64,000 nt of DNA, from positions 2,701,501-2,765,500 of the forward strand of contig NZ_CP080269.1 in assembly GCF_019431355.1 (NCBI RefSeq). The letters are read 5' to 3'. Both the position numbers and the translations under genes were made by a program. Below are positions 26,536 through 35,514 of the stretch, in pieces. The number at the start of each line of letters is the position of its first letter. Within the stretch, counting starts at the first letter, position 1. The notes under the pieces are model-generated. The model did not search any database and was not told the origin of the DNA. It worked only from the letters and a program-made list of their open reading frames with translations. The DNA comes from Paenibacillus sp. R14(2021) (GTDB lineage: Bacteria > Bacillota > Bacilli > Paenibacillales > Paenibacillaceae).

Positions 26536-28053
26536 CTACTCACTGACCAAATATTCGAACCAGTCAAACCGTGCAGGCGAGACGGAGCGATGACCGTTTC
26601 CTGTCGCATACATGGCGATATAAACACCCGTAAACCCGCCTGCAACTTCCGTAGCCAACATCCCGCATTCCCCTTGACCGAATTGTACCATTTCTTCTCT
26701 TTCGCAGCCGGAATATCCGAAATTATACTGCATGTTGTCCGCGATAATCGACAGCACAACCGAATCGGCCGACCATAAGACTTCGTTTTCAACCTTCCAG
26801 AGCGAGCCCAGTCTTCTACGGAAAATGAGTTTGCGCTCGCCCGCTTCCCGCGTTACCGCAATCTCGTAATGAAATCGTTCATTCATATATACGGTGATGC
26901 CCGCTTCTTCTCCGTCACACTGCGGTACGAACGTCAGATGTGCGGCTATACGGCATGCAAAATGCTGCTGTCTCCTGCCAATAAAGGCAACGTTGCCGGT
27001 TTCATTCAGCGTAACCGGGGACCCATAAAGCGTTAACCTGCTGCTTTGCTCAGAGAGCGACCAATTTTCCGTCTCCGGCGAACGCAGGAAATTCCAGCAT
27101 GGAGCAAGAACCTCTCCGTCGAAGTCATCTCTCGAAGAGGCATCCTGTTCCTGACCAAGCGTAAGATCGCCCGCCGGCATGGTTTCGGAGACGGTTCCAT
27201 GATCACCGATGATTGGCCAGCCATCCTCCGTCCATGTGACCGGTGCCAGGAACGTTTCCCGACCGAGATGATGATGCATGGGATAGCCAATAGGCCGAAT
27301 GCCAAGGAATACGGCCCACCAGTTGCCATCCGGAGCTTGAACCAAGTCGGCATGCCCCGTTGCATGAATTGGCTTCAGCAGGCTTCGATGGGACAGAATG
27401 GGATTATATGGACAACTCTCGAACGGACCGTCCGGTCTTCTGCTTCTCGCCACCGTTACCATATGGCCATATTCAGTGCCCCCTTCTGACATCATAAGAT
27501 AATACCACTCGCCGACCCGATAGAGATGAGGCGCCTCTGGATATTGACCTCCTGTCCCCTTCCATATGAGCGTAATATCCGACAAGCGCTTCCCTGTCAA
27601 TAGATCGATCCGGCTCTGATACGCGCCCTGCCCCACGGCATCATGGGAAGTCGTGTAATAAACCGATCCGTCTTCGTCTATGAATAGATCGGGGTCAATA
27701 CCTGGTTGATCCACATAGATGGGATCTGACCAAGGGCCGCGCGGATCATCCGTATGTACATAAAAGTTGCCGCCACCCGAAACGTTCGTGGTGGTCACAT
27801 AGAAATGGCCATTGTTATAGCGGATGGTCGGTGCATAAATGCCGCCCGAACTCCAAGCCATACGCAAGTTCAATTGATTCGTTCGTGTTAAGACATGTCC
27901 AATTTGCTCCCAGTTCACCAAGTCCTTGCTGTGAAACAACGGAATTCCGGGGAAATATTCAAATGAGCTATTCACCAAATAATAGTCCTCGCCGACTCTA
28001 CAAATACTAGGGTCCGGATGAAAGCCGCTGATGACGGGATTGCGATATAGCAT
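26536..28053 (-). CDS. Glycoside hydrolase family 43 beta-xylosidase (XynB-like)
   Basis: 505-residue cytoplasmic protein. The catalytic residues appear in order: Asp base in GFHPDPSICRV, Asp pKa modulator in GIDPDLFIDEDG, Glu acid in QYPEAPHLYRVG. The C-terminal 190 residues form a beta-sandwich, as in GH43 xylosidases that release xylose from xylo-oligosaccharides. It precedes GH3 and GH43 genes on the same strand and follows the solute-binding protein gene, consistent with uptake and intracellular breakdown of xylan fragments. Confidence 0.9.
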   Translation of the reverse strand: MLYRNPVISGFHPDPSICRVGEDYYLVNSSFEYFPGIPLFHSKDLVNWEQIGHVLTRTNQLNLRMAWSSGGIYAPTIRYNNGHFYVTTTNVSGGGNFYVHTDDPRGPWSDPIYVDQPGIDPDLFIDEDGSVYYTTSHDAVGQGAYQSRIDLLTGKRLSDITLIWKGTGGQYPEAPHLYRVGEWYYLMMSEGGTEYGHMVTVARSRRPDGPFESCPYNPILSHRSLLKPIHATGHADLVQAPDGNWWAVFLGIRPIGYPMHHHLGRETFLAPVTWTEDGWPIIGDHGTVSETMPAGDLTLGQEQDASSRDDFDGEVLAPCWNFLRSPETENWSLSEQSSRLTLYGSPVTLNETGNVAFIGRRQQHFACRIAAHLTFVPQCDGEEAGITVYMNERFHYEIAVTREAGERKLIFRRRLGSLWKVENEVLWSADSVVLSIIADNMQYNFGYSGCEREEMVQFGQGECGMLATEVAGGFTGVYIAMYATGNGHRSVSPARFDWFEYLVSE

Positions 28054-28152
28054 AGTATCTCTCCTTCTCTCTAATTAACACAGAAAAGTCGTGGTGATGC
28101 TGCCGAAGCGGCATAACCACGACTTTCTTCTGCAATCTACATGCTAACCCTA

Positions 28153-29868
28153 TTACTCGTTCCAAAGTTTTACGCGATCTTGCACGTATTTCGTGAAGCC
28201 CTTTTCCATTTTCTCTACGCCGGCTTTAATTAGATCTTCCTGGTAATCATCCCAAATCTTATCGAATGCTTCCGGCTTTGCCATAATCGCCTCCGGAATT
28301 CTCTTCCACGTAATATCCTTCATCTTATTGCCAAGAATCGTGACATCGTCATCGCCAGGGACGGCAATATTCCAAGCCGCTCCCCAGGCTTTTGGCTGGA
28401 ATTCATCCTCTTTCGGAAACAAGTCCAGCCATGTTGTCGCACCGTAAGCCTTCAACGTTTCCTTGTCGGCTTTCGTGTACCCATCCAAAATTTGTTCCGG
28501 GAAATTCTTTGTAAAATAATTTCCACTGGAATCCTTCACACCATCACCGTAATGAGCACTGATCGTATAAAAACCGATGCCTGACTCCTTGCTGAACGCC
28601 GTGTTGTCATTGACAATTCGCTGCTGCACATCCTCAGGAACGACCCGTTTGCCGTTCGTCATCTGATAATCTTTACCTTCAATGCCCCAATTGTTGAGAA
28701 TCTGCGCCTGCTCTGATGCCAAGTAATCCAGGAATTTGATTGCACGGACAGGGTCTTTACAGTCTTTGGTAATGCCTATACCCCATCCGGCCATGAAGCC
28801 TGTCGGTTGGAATCGGTTGTCCTTGTACGTGTCGGAAAGCATCACAGCGTAATGCCCGTATGTCTGGTCAAGCTTGCCCGCAGTCTTAAGAGACTTCTCG
28901 CTGTCCGCATAATCCCAGTCCGCATCGACCAGCCCGATAACTCGTCCCGAAGCTACCTTAGCCTGATACTGGTCATACTTCTGCACGAAGCTTTCTTTAT
29001 CGAGCAAGCCGGCATTATACATATGGTTGAGCCACTTGAAATACTCTTTCTCTCCTTCTGTGCGGAAGTGATAAGTGGCTTCATACGATTCCGGATTGAT
29101 GTAATACTCTCCGTCTCCCGATTTACCCGTCGTTTCGGCAGCCGGGTTCGTGACGGATATGTACATCCGCCAATCATCCGCATTAAGGGAAAGACCGATA
29201 TTCTTGTTTCCCGCTTCATCGGTCGGATGCTTATCGAGATAAGATTTAATAACTTTCTCGTAATCCTGCAGCGTCTTGATTGGAGGGTAGCCCGCTTCCT
29301 TAACGGCGCGGTGCTGCAATTCAAATCCGCCGCCTGCGACAAAGGTCTTCCCGTCAACGGCCGAATACGACGGAATCACGTAAATCGATTGATCGTCGTT
29401 GCCGTAGCGAAGGCGTTTCATTTGGCTGCCGAACAGTTTCTTAAGGTTCGGAGCATACTTATCGACCAGATCGGTAAGATCCAGCATGGCTCCCGCGTCA
29501 ACCAGTTTGTTGAGTTCTCCCTTGGGGCTGATTAGATCCGGATATTCACCGCTAGTTGCAATCAGAGCAATCTTTTGTGCCGGGTCGCCGACCGCGAATT
29601 CGGCATCCAACGTTACGCCAGTCTGCTTCGTAATTTCTTTACCAACGTCATCCTGCATCTTCTGCCAATTTGGATTCGGATCCGCGCTGAAGAAGGTAAA
29701 GGTAACCGGTGACGTATCGTTTTCTTTCGTCTGATTTGCTGTTCCTGTGCTGTTCGACGTACCGCCGTTCCCGTTACCGCCTCCGTTGTCATTGCTGCAG
29801 CCGGCCAGCAAGGCGACCCCGAGCGTCATCGCCAGGAATAACTGCGGTGTTTTCCACATTTTCCTCAT
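28153..29868 (-). CDS. ABC transporter solute-binding lipoprotein (LipO family)
   Basis: 571-residue family 1 binding protein. ATG 29868 follows GGGGG by six bases; the N-terminus MRKMWKTPQLFLAMTLGV leads into the lipobox LLAGC, so it is a membrane-anchored lipoprotein. The mature part begins with a Gly/Asn/Ser/Thr linker and has the typical bilobal binding-protein signatures (DLISPKGELNKLVDAGAMLDLTDL, WGIGITKDCKDPVRAIKFLDYLASEQAQ). It probably binds oligosaccharides. The two permease genes that should precede it are reduced to a remnant at 29944-30178, leaving this protein without a local transporter. Confidence 0.88.
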   Translation of the reverse strand: MRKMWKTPQLFLAMTLGVALLAGCSNDNGGGNGNGGTSNSTGTANQTKENDTSPVTFTFFSADPNPNWQKMQDDVGKEITKQTGVTLDAEFAVGDPAQKIALIATSGEYPDLISPKGELNKLVDAGAMLDLTDLVDKYAPNLKKLFGSQMKRLRYGNDDQSIYVIPSYSAVDGKTFVAGGGFELQHRAVKEAGYPPIKTLQDYEKVIKSYLDKHPTDEAGNKNIGLSLNADDWRMYISVTNPAAETTGKSGDGEYYINPESYEATYHFRTEGEKEYFKWLNHMYNAGLLDKESFVQKYDQYQAKVASGRVIGLVDADWDYADSEKSLKTAGKLDQTYGHYAVMLSDTYKDNRFQPTGFMAGWGIGITKDCKDPVRAIKFLDYLASEQAQILNNWGIEGKDYQMTNGKRVVPEDVQQRIVNDNTAFSKESGIGFYTISAHYGDGVKDSSGNYFTKNFPEQILDGYTKADKETLKAYGATTWLDLFPKEDEFQPKAWGAAWNIAVPGDDDVTILGNKMKDITWKRIPEAIMAKPEAFDKIWDDYQEDLIKAGVEKMEKGFTKYVQDRVKLWNE

Positions 29869-29943
29869 TTCAATCCCCCATTTAAGATCGATATATTGTA
29901 TAAACAAGTTTCCCTGCCAATACTGAATGCCAAACCAGAACGG

Positions 29944-30178
29944 CTAACTCTTCACGACGCCAAGCGTCATGCCCGTTACATCGGTAGACGGCAAATAGGA
30001 TTGGAACCGTAAACCAAGCAACGAGCTCCATGGCGCTCATTGCAAGCGTATTCCTGAGCGCGTTTAAAAACGGGTCGTCTTGAAAAGGATGCGAAAGAAA
30101 AGCCCAAATCACGAAAGGAATTGACATGAAATAGAGGTATTTCTGCTGAACCAGGCGTTGCAAAAACCATGCTTTCAT
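29944..30178 (-). pseudogene. Deletion scar of two ABC permease genes (lplB 5' end joined to lplC 3' end)
   Basis: The first 64 codons read like the start of an LplB-type permease (RLVQQKYLYFMSIPFVIWAF), but after residue 30 about 35-40 residues expected by family comparison are absent and the sequence resumes with FQDDPFLNALRNTLAMSAMELV and FTVPILFAV. At about 29985 the permease reading stops matching. One frame over, DVTGMTLGVVKS-stop (29944-29982) resembles the C-terminus of the partner LplC/YtcP permease. So an internal lplB deletion and a larger lplB-lplC deletion are inferred. The open frame through the scar has no ribosome binding site and is not a functional permease. Confidence 0.75.
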
Positions 30179-30278
30179 CTAGCATTATAGTTCAAGCAGC
30201 ACCTCTCAAACCTTGATTTTAAGGTCGTAAACTAGCATGATTAGGACAACCGTATACCGTGATGGAAGGGGAGTAGAC

Positions 30279-31142
30279 ATGAGAAGCATACATTTGGAAT
30301 GGTTTACGACCGATGAGCAATTCCAATTCTATATTCAATACGGCGAGCACGATGAGGACATGTACATGCATCATCACGTTGATTTCTCCGAGCTCGTCAT
30401 TGTGTTACGCGGAAATGCCACGCATGTCGTCAATAAGGAAGAAACGTTTATCAAGAAAGGGGACGTTTTCGTCATTGACGGCTCAACTTCTCATGCCTAC
30501 AAAGATCCTCATGAATTTCGCATTTGCAACATTATGTATCGTCCTGATTTTCTGAAATTGGCCGGACCGGATCTTAGAACGTCCAATGGCTATCAGGCGC
30601 TTTTTGTTTTGGAACCGTTTTACCGCAATATCAATCATTTCGAAAGTAAACTGAGCTTGGTAATCCCGAGTCTGGAATACGTTTCGTCTCTCGTTGCGTT
30701 CATGATCGAGGAATACGGCAATAAACTGCAGGGCTATCAAACGATGCTGCGATCTCGGTTTATGGAACTCGTGGTCTACTTGTCGAGGCAGTATGAGAAT
30801 CAGGAGCGACAAGGTGTTCAGGGCAACTTGATGCATTTAGCAAATGCCATTTCCTTTATCGAAGATCACTATCTAGAGCAATTGTCGCGTGAGCAAATTG
30901 CAGCCGAATCCAATATCTCCGTCAGACATTTGAATCGGATTTTCCAATCCTATTACCAGACGACACCCTTTGCTTACCTCCAGAAGCTTCGCTTGGAACA
31001 TGCATCTATGCTGCTTGAGACGAAAGACATCCCTATATCGGAAATCTCTTTTAAAAGCGGCTTCAACGATAGCAACTATTTCACACGTCAGTTTACCAAA
31101 GCATATGGCATGTCCCCAAAGGCCTATCGGAGGAGTCGTTAA
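30279..31142 (+). CDS. AraC family transcriptional regulator with cupin sensor domain
   Basis: 287-residue protein, ATG 30279 five bases after GGAAGGGGAG. The N-terminal half is a cupin-like ligand-binding domain (MHHHVDFSELVIVLRGNATHVV...KKGDVFVIDG). The C-terminal 100 residues are two helix-turn-helix motifs of the AraC type (LSREQIAAESNISVRHLNRIFQ and ISEISFKSGFNDSNYFTRQFTKAYGMSPKAYRR). It is divergent from the solute-binding protein and glycosidase genes and is the likely sugar-responsive activator of that locus. Confidence 0.9.
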   Translation: MRSIHLEWFTTDEQFQFYIQYGEHDEDMYMHHHVDFSELVIVLRGNATHVVNKEETFIKKGDVFVIDGSTSHAYKDPHEFRICNIMYRPDFLKLAGPDLRTSNGYQALFVLEPFYRNINHFESKLSLVIPSLEYVSSLVAFMIEEYGNKLQGYQTMLRSRFMELVVYLSRQYENQERQGVQGNLMHLANAISFIEDHYLEQLSREQIAAESNISVRHLNRIFQSYYQTTPFAYLQKLRLEHASMLLETKDIPISEISFKSGFNDSNYFTRQFTKAYGMSPKAYRRSR

Positions 31143-31195
31143 ACGCCGAGCCGTTTCAGGCTCCTCAGAAAGATGGTCGGTTCTGTAGTTAAACG

Positions 31196-31232
31196 AAGGC
31201 AGCTGATCCTCTCAGCTGCCTTCTTCTGTTTG
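31196..31232 (+). terminator. Terminator after the AraC gene
   Basis: Perfect 12-bp stem GAAGGCAGCTGA / TCAGCTGCCTTC with a short loop, followed by TTCTGTTTG. Confidence 0.8.
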
Positions 31233-31313
31233 CTCATTGCACTCATTTGTCTTGAGCCACATACGTCAAAAAAATTCGGCATCACCTTCTCTTCGCGAGA
31301 CGTATAAGCCAAA

Positions 31314-31352
31314 TGAAAACAACGCGCACCGATTGAGTATCGATGCGCGTTG
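31314..31352 (-). terminator. Terminator after the TetR gene
   Basis: AACGCGCA/TGCGCGTT stem with inner GAT/ATC pairing; on the minus strand it is followed by GTTTTCATTT. Confidence 0.65.
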
Positions 31353-31411
31353 GCAGCTTAGCTATTTTCATCTGTCTTCTTGACACGGGTATGACCGGCT
31401 ATCCGGCCTCT

Positions 31412-31975
31412 TTATACTAGAATCGCTTTCCAGGAAGCTTCCATCGTCTGCTGGATTTGTTGGTCGGTCAGCGGGAACTTGTTCACATGGAAGCCTTTGA
31501 CAATCGCTGTAACGATACCATGGGATATGGAGTGGCAAAGCTTAGGATCCATCTCCCGAATGATGCCGAGCTTCTGCCCTTCCGTAATGATCGCAAGCAC
31601 GGCTTCACGAGAAGCCGCGTCGTCATCCAAATTACGCATCTCCGGCTTGATGCAGGGAGAATACGAATACGCGTCAATAAACCGAAATTGCTTCGGAAAT
31701 TCGACCGCGAATTTCAACCGATTTCGCTGCAAATATTTGAACCGTTCGTACAAATTTTGCTCTGGGTCGTAGCCCATCATAAGATGGTCGCCCAGAAGCC
31801 TTCTGCAGTCCCGGTATAGCTCGTTCACCAGGTCTTCCTTATTACTGAAATAATTAAAGATCGTGCCGGAGCCGACATTCGCCCTCTTCATGATTTTGGC
31901 AAAAGTGACGGATTGCAAGCCTTCTTCGTCGATCAAATCCAGCGTTGCTTCAAGAATATCTTGGCGTTTGCTCAT
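31412..31975 (-). CDS. TetR/AcrR family transcriptional repressor
   Basis: 187-residue protein. ATG 31975 is preferred over a GTG three codons earlier because GAGGTG is correctly spaced to it. The N-terminal helix-turn-helix (ILEATLDLIDEEGLQSVTFAKIMKRANVGSGTIFNYFSNKEDLVNELY) is typical of TetR. The C-terminal part is the helical ligand-binding and dimerisation domain. It is divergent from an MFS efflux gene whose promoter carries two matching 18-bp operators, so it very likely represses that pump until a drug-like ligand binds. Confidence 0.9.
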   Translation of the reverse strand: MSKRQDILEATLDLIDEEGLQSVTFAKIMKRANVGSGTIFNYFSNKEDLVNELYRDCRRLLGDHLMMGYDPEQNLYERFKYLQRNRLKFAVEFPKQFRFIDAYSYSPCIKPEMRNLDDDAASREAVLAIITEGQKLGIIREMDPKLCHSISHGIVTAIVKGFHVNKFPLTDQQIQQTMEASWKAILV

Positions 31976-32114
31976 TGTACACACCTCATTAAACTCACTT
32001 TAGTATGTGCAGAAGAATACGTCAAGTATTTGGATTATACATTCAATCTATTCAATGAAAAATAGGATTAAAATCAAATATAATTGCTATTTGCCCCCTT
32101 AATCTAAAGTTTAC

Positions 32115-32193
32115 TTGGAGTAAATATTCCAAAATCCGCTTGACTTCATCTCAATGGCGCTATATGATGATGACCATGGATTAAACATTCCAA
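32115..32193 (+). promoter_or_regulatory. MFS promoter flanked by two TetR-type operators
   Basis: TTGACT (32140-32145) and TATGAT (32163-32168) with 17-bp spacing. Two copies of an imperfect palindrome bracket it: TTGGAGTAAATATTCCAA (32115-32132) and ATGGATTAAACATTCCAA (32176-32193). The shared core is TGGA-N-TAAA-N-ATTCCAA. One lies just upstream of -35, the other at the start point, as expected for repression by the adjacent TetR protein. Confidence 0.8.
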
Positions 32194-32215
32194 ATTGAAA
32201 GGATGAACCATCGAA

Positions 32216-33709
32216 ATGACTTCAACCGCTTCTCAACAAAACGGGCGTTCTTCCTCTTCGAATCTCGTCCTGGCCATTATACTCGCGTGCCAGCTCATCA
32301 TTATTCTGGACGCTTCCATCGTCCTCACGTCGCTGCCTGAAATCGGCAGGAGTCTGGGTTTATCCGCCACAGGCCTTTCCTGGGTACAAAATGCTTATAC
32401 GCTGACGTTCGGCGGCTTTCTGCTGCTCGGTGCCCGTACCGGCGATATTTGGGGACGCAGGCGCGTCTTTATGGGCGGTATCGCATTATTTACGATAGCT
32501 TCCCTCATCGCGGGATTGTCTCAATCCGCTGAAAGCCTGCTGATTGCACGGGCAGTTCAAGGCATCGCCGCCGCTTTCGCTGCTCCATCCACGCTGGCGC
32601 TGCTCATGGTCAGCTTCCGCGAAGGCAAGGAGCGCACACGCGCCATATCGCTGTACAGCGCCGTTTCGGGAGCCGGCGGAAGCGTCGGCCTTGTGCTCGG
32701 CGGCGTGCTCACCGACTTGATTTCTTGGCGTTGGGGCATGTTTATTAATGTGCCGATCGGCATTGCGCTTGTTCTGCTGGCGCCGCGTTTCTTGATCGAA
32801 ACGGAACGGCGACCAGGACGCTTTGATATTGCTGGCGCTGTGACCTCCACGCTTGGGATGACCTCCCTCGTGTACGGCTTCGTGCGCGCTGCTGCCAACG
32901 GCTGGGGCAGCGGCTTGGCCATGACTGCTTTCATCGCAGGCGTCATCCTGCTGGCTTCCTTCATCGTCATTGAAAAGCGGGCCGTGCAGCCCATTACGCC
33001 GCTTCGCTTGTTCGCAAGCCGCGAACGTTCCGGCGCTTACCTGGCCCGGCTGCTCTTCGTCGGCGGCATGTCTTCGATGTTTTTCTTCCTGACGCAATAC
33101 TTGCAGGGCGTCACGAATTTCAGCGCGCTTACGGCAGGCATTGCTTTCGTGCCGATGACAGGCGTCATGTTCGGCATGGTTTACGCGGTGCCCGGCCTCT
33201 TGGCCCGCCTCGGAAGCATCCGCCTGCTGAGCGGCGGCGTTCTGATTGCCTTAGCGGGGATGGTCTGGATCAGCCGAATCACGGTGGACTCGGCCTACTT
33301 CCCAAGCATCGCCATTCCGCTTGTCGTCCTTGGGGTTGGTGCGGGCATCGCCTTTATTCCGCTGACCGCTGCGGGCATTACGGGCGTTGAACCAAGTGAT
33401 GCCGGCGCGGCATCCGGTCTCGTGAACGTCGCCCACCAAATGGGCGCTTCGCTCGGACTTGCGATTCTAATCACCGTATTCGGCACTGCCAGCCGCCATG
33501 CAGCCAGCCAGCCATCTCCTTCGGCAGGCGCGTCGCACACGGAGGCACAATACGTGCTTGCTCATGCTGCAGGATCAGCCATAACAGGTTCTGCTATCTT
33601 CTTAGCACTTTCACTGACGGTGATCGTCGTCCTTGTGCGTAAGAGGCGCATCCGTGCTTCTTCGTCAAGCCGATCCCACCTGGACACTCGTAAAGTGGAG
33701 CAGGCATAA
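32216..33709 (+). CDS. MFS drug efflux transporter, DHA2 (14-TM) family
   Basis: 497-residue membrane protein, ATG 32216 with GAAAGGATG upstream. The family signature of DHA2 exporters is visible: LDASIVLTSLPEIGRSLG in TM1, WVQNAYTLTFGGFLLLGARTGDIWGRRRVFMGG (motif A), and GSVGLVLGGVLTDLISWRWGMFINVPIG (motif C region). It should export hydrophobic drugs or antibiotics by proton antiport. Regulation by the divergent TetR protein is supported by two operators around its promoter. Confidence 0.93.
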   Translation: MTSTASQQNGRSSSSNLVLAIILACQLIIILDASIVLTSLPEIGRSLGLSATGLSWVQNAYTLTFGGFLLLGARTGDIWGRRRVFMGGIALFTIASLIAGLSQSAESLLIARAVQGIAAAFAAPSTLALLMVSFREGKERTRAISLYSAVSGAGGSVGLVLGGVLTDLISWRWGMFINVPIGIALVLLAPRFLIETERRPGRFDIAGAVTSTLGMTSLVYGFVRAAANGWGSGLAMTAFIAGVILLASFIVIEKRAVQPITPLRLFASRERSGAYLARLLFVGGMSSMFFFLTQYLQGVTNFSALTAGIAFVPMTGVMFGMVYAVPGLLARLGSIRLLSGGVLIALAGMVWISRITVDSAYFPSIAIPLVVLGVGAGIAFIPLTAAGITGVEPSDAGAASGLVNVAHQMGASLGLAILITVFGTASRHAASQPSPSAGASHTEAQYVLAHAAGSAITGSAIFLALSLTVIVVLVRKRRIRASSSSRSHLDTRKVEQA

Positions 33710-33770
33710 TCACATTGCCTTCTTAACGCTGCTGTTCTAACTGTGAATTTACTACGCTAAAATCAATCAA

Positions 33771-33826
33771 ATAAAGGCGATGCCGGATTCATGAACATCA
33801 TGAGCCGGCATCGCCTTTATCGTATT
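33771..33826. terminator. Bidirectional terminator between convergent MFS and aminotransferase genes
   Basis: Near-perfect 16-bp stem ATAAAGGCGATGCCGG / CCGGCATCGCCTTTAT with flanking A and T tracts on both sides. Confidence 0.9.
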
Positions 33827-33857
33827 TGTTGCACAGTCACTTGGACGCGGCAGCGTA

Positions 33858-35063
33858 TTACAACTCGCCGCGAATGAATTTACCGATCCGCAGCGCCGCT
33901 TCCGCAAGACGCTCTTCCTTCTCGACCAAAGCAATTCTGACATAACCCTCGCCCTCTGCCCCGAAAGCATCGCCGGGAATAACGGCTACGCCCGCCCGTT
34001 CGAGCATTTCCCGGGAAATTCGACGCGAAGTCCACGGTTCGGACATATTCCACTGCATCTTAGGCAGTTTGGCCCATAGGAACATCGTCGCCTTAGGTAA
34101 GGCTACTTCCCAGCCCTGCTGGAGAAGGGCCTGCACAAGCGTATCGCGCCGGCTTTCGTACAACTGGCCGACCGCTGGCTGTGCGCCCTGCATATCCAGT
34201 TCAAGCGCGGTAATGCCCGCCTCCTGCACCGGTAGAAACACGCCATAGTCGATATTGGCTTTCAGCTCGCGAAGAGCGGCGACCGCCTCGCGATTGCCTG
34301 CGAGGAAGCCGATTCGGCAGCCCGCCATATTGAAGCTCTTGGACAAGGAGTGGAATTCGACCGCCGTCTCTACCGCGCCTTCTGCCTGCAGAATGCTTGG
34401 CGGCCGATAACCGTCGAATGCCATCTCGGAATAAGCCAAATCATGAACGATAAGGACGCCATGCTGCTTTGCCGTTTCAACGGCATGCTTGAAGAACGAT
34501 AAGTCCGCAACCGCCGACACAGGATTGCTTGGATAATTCAGCAGCATGAACTTTGCGCGCTGCCAGATGTCTTCGGGAATGGCGGTGAAATCAGGCAAAT
34601 ACTGATTCTTCGCCTTCAGAGGCATCAGGTAAGGCTCTACGCCTGCCAGCGCAAGGCCGGCTGCGTATACAGGGTAGCCGGGGTCCGGGAGCAAGGCGAT
34701 ATCTCCCGGATTGCACAGCGACAAGGCCAAGTGGCCCAGCCCATCCTGCGAGCCCATCAGGGAGACGAGCTCATGCTCGGGATCAATTTCGACGCCGAAG
34801 CGATATTGCAGCCATTTCGCAGCCTGCGACAGGAAAGCCTTTGTCCCTTTCGAGCCGGGGTAGCCGTATGCATCTGCCCGCGAAGCGGCATCGCTCAGTG
34901 CCTGTCTGATCGCGGCAGACGGCGGAAGATCCGGACTGCCGATGCTGAGGTCAATGACATCGAGCCCTCTGCTCGCTGCAGTTCGCTTCCACTCCGCAAC
35001 CTCCGCGAAGATCGAAGAGCCGAGCCGGGACAGCCGCTCGGCGCGCCATTGTTTCGTCGTCAC
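33858..35063 (-). CDS. Class I/II PLP-dependent aminotransferase (LL-DAP aminotransferase-like)
   Basis: 401-residue fold-type I enzyme. GTG 35063 is chosen because AGGGGGCGA precedes it; longer in-frame starts overlap the upstream gene. The N-terminal glycine/proline block (DVIDLSIGSPDLPP), GSQDGLGHLALSL (cofactor phosphate), NYPSNPVSAVAD (substrate Asn), and the PLP lysine in SLSKSFNMAGCRIGF are intact. Overall layout resembles LL-diaminopimelate or related aspartate-family aminotransferases; exact substrate uncertain. It overlaps no gene but starts 13 bp after the ArsC-like stop, suggesting one operon. Confidence 0.85.
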   Translation of the reverse strand: MTTKQWRAERLSRLGSSIFAEVAEWKRTAASRGLDVIDLSIGSPDLPPSAAIRQALSDAASRADAYGYPGSKGTKAFLSQAAKWLQYRFGVEIDPEHELVSLMGSQDGLGHLALSLCNPGDIALLPDPGYPVYAAGLALAGVEPYLMPLKAKNQYLPDFTAIPEDIWQRAKFMLLNYPSNPVSAVADLSFFKHAVETAKQHGVLIVHDLAYSEMAFDGYRPPSILQAEGAVETAVEFHSLSKSFNMAGCRIGFLAGNREAVAALRELKANIDYGVFLPVQEAGITALELDMQGAQPAVGQLYESRRDTLVQALLQQGWEVALPKATMFLWAKLPKMQWNMSEPWTSRRISREMLERAGVAVIPGDAFGAEGEGYVRIALVEKEERLAEAALRIGKFIRGEL

Positions 35064-35076
35064 AAGCACTCGCCCC

Positions 35077-35442
35077 CTAGTCGTTCGACCATATGCGGTC
35101 GTATTCTTCATCCTTGAAGCCGACGGTTACAACAGCTCCGTCCGTGACGACCGGGCGCTTGATCAGGCGGCCGTTGGAAGCCAGTAATTCGATTTTCTCG
35201 CGGTCGGACATGCCCGCCAGTTTATCCTTCAGTCCCATTTCCTTGTAAACCTCGCCGGAGGTATTGAAAAACTTCTTCACCTCAAGGCCGCTGCGCTTAA
35301 TGATCGCCTCAAGCTCGTCCGCGGACGGCGCGGCTTCAAACAGGTTATGCTTCTCGAGTTGAAAGCCTCTGCTCTCCAGCGACTTTATTGCGCTGCGGCA
35401 TGTTCCGCATTTGGGATATTCGTACATCGTCAGCTTCTTCAT
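35077..35442 (-). CDS. ArsC/Spx family thioredoxin-fold protein
   Basis: 121-residue protein beginning MKKLTMYEYPKCGTCRSA, a CxxC redox site at Cys12/Cys15, with RSGLEVKKFFNTSG, KLAGMSDREKIELLASNGRLIKRPVV typical of the ArsC/YusI/Spx superfamily. The second conserved region RLIKRPVV contains the arginine of this fold. Whether it is an arsenate reductase or a thiol-redox protein like YusI cannot be told. It leads into the aminotransferase gene. Confidence 0.88.
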   Translation of the reverse strand: MKKLTMYEYPKCGTCRSAIKSLESRGFQLEKHNLFEAAPSADELEAIIKRSGLEVKKFFNTSGEVYKEMGLKDKLAGMSDREKIELLASNGRLIKRPVVTDGAVVTVGFKDEEYDRIWSND

Positions 35443-35514
35443 CGTTGTTCAGCTACTCCAATTCCTCAAAATATTGGGCTGCATGCAGCCAAGTTAATCA
35501 GCGTCACTGTTCCC

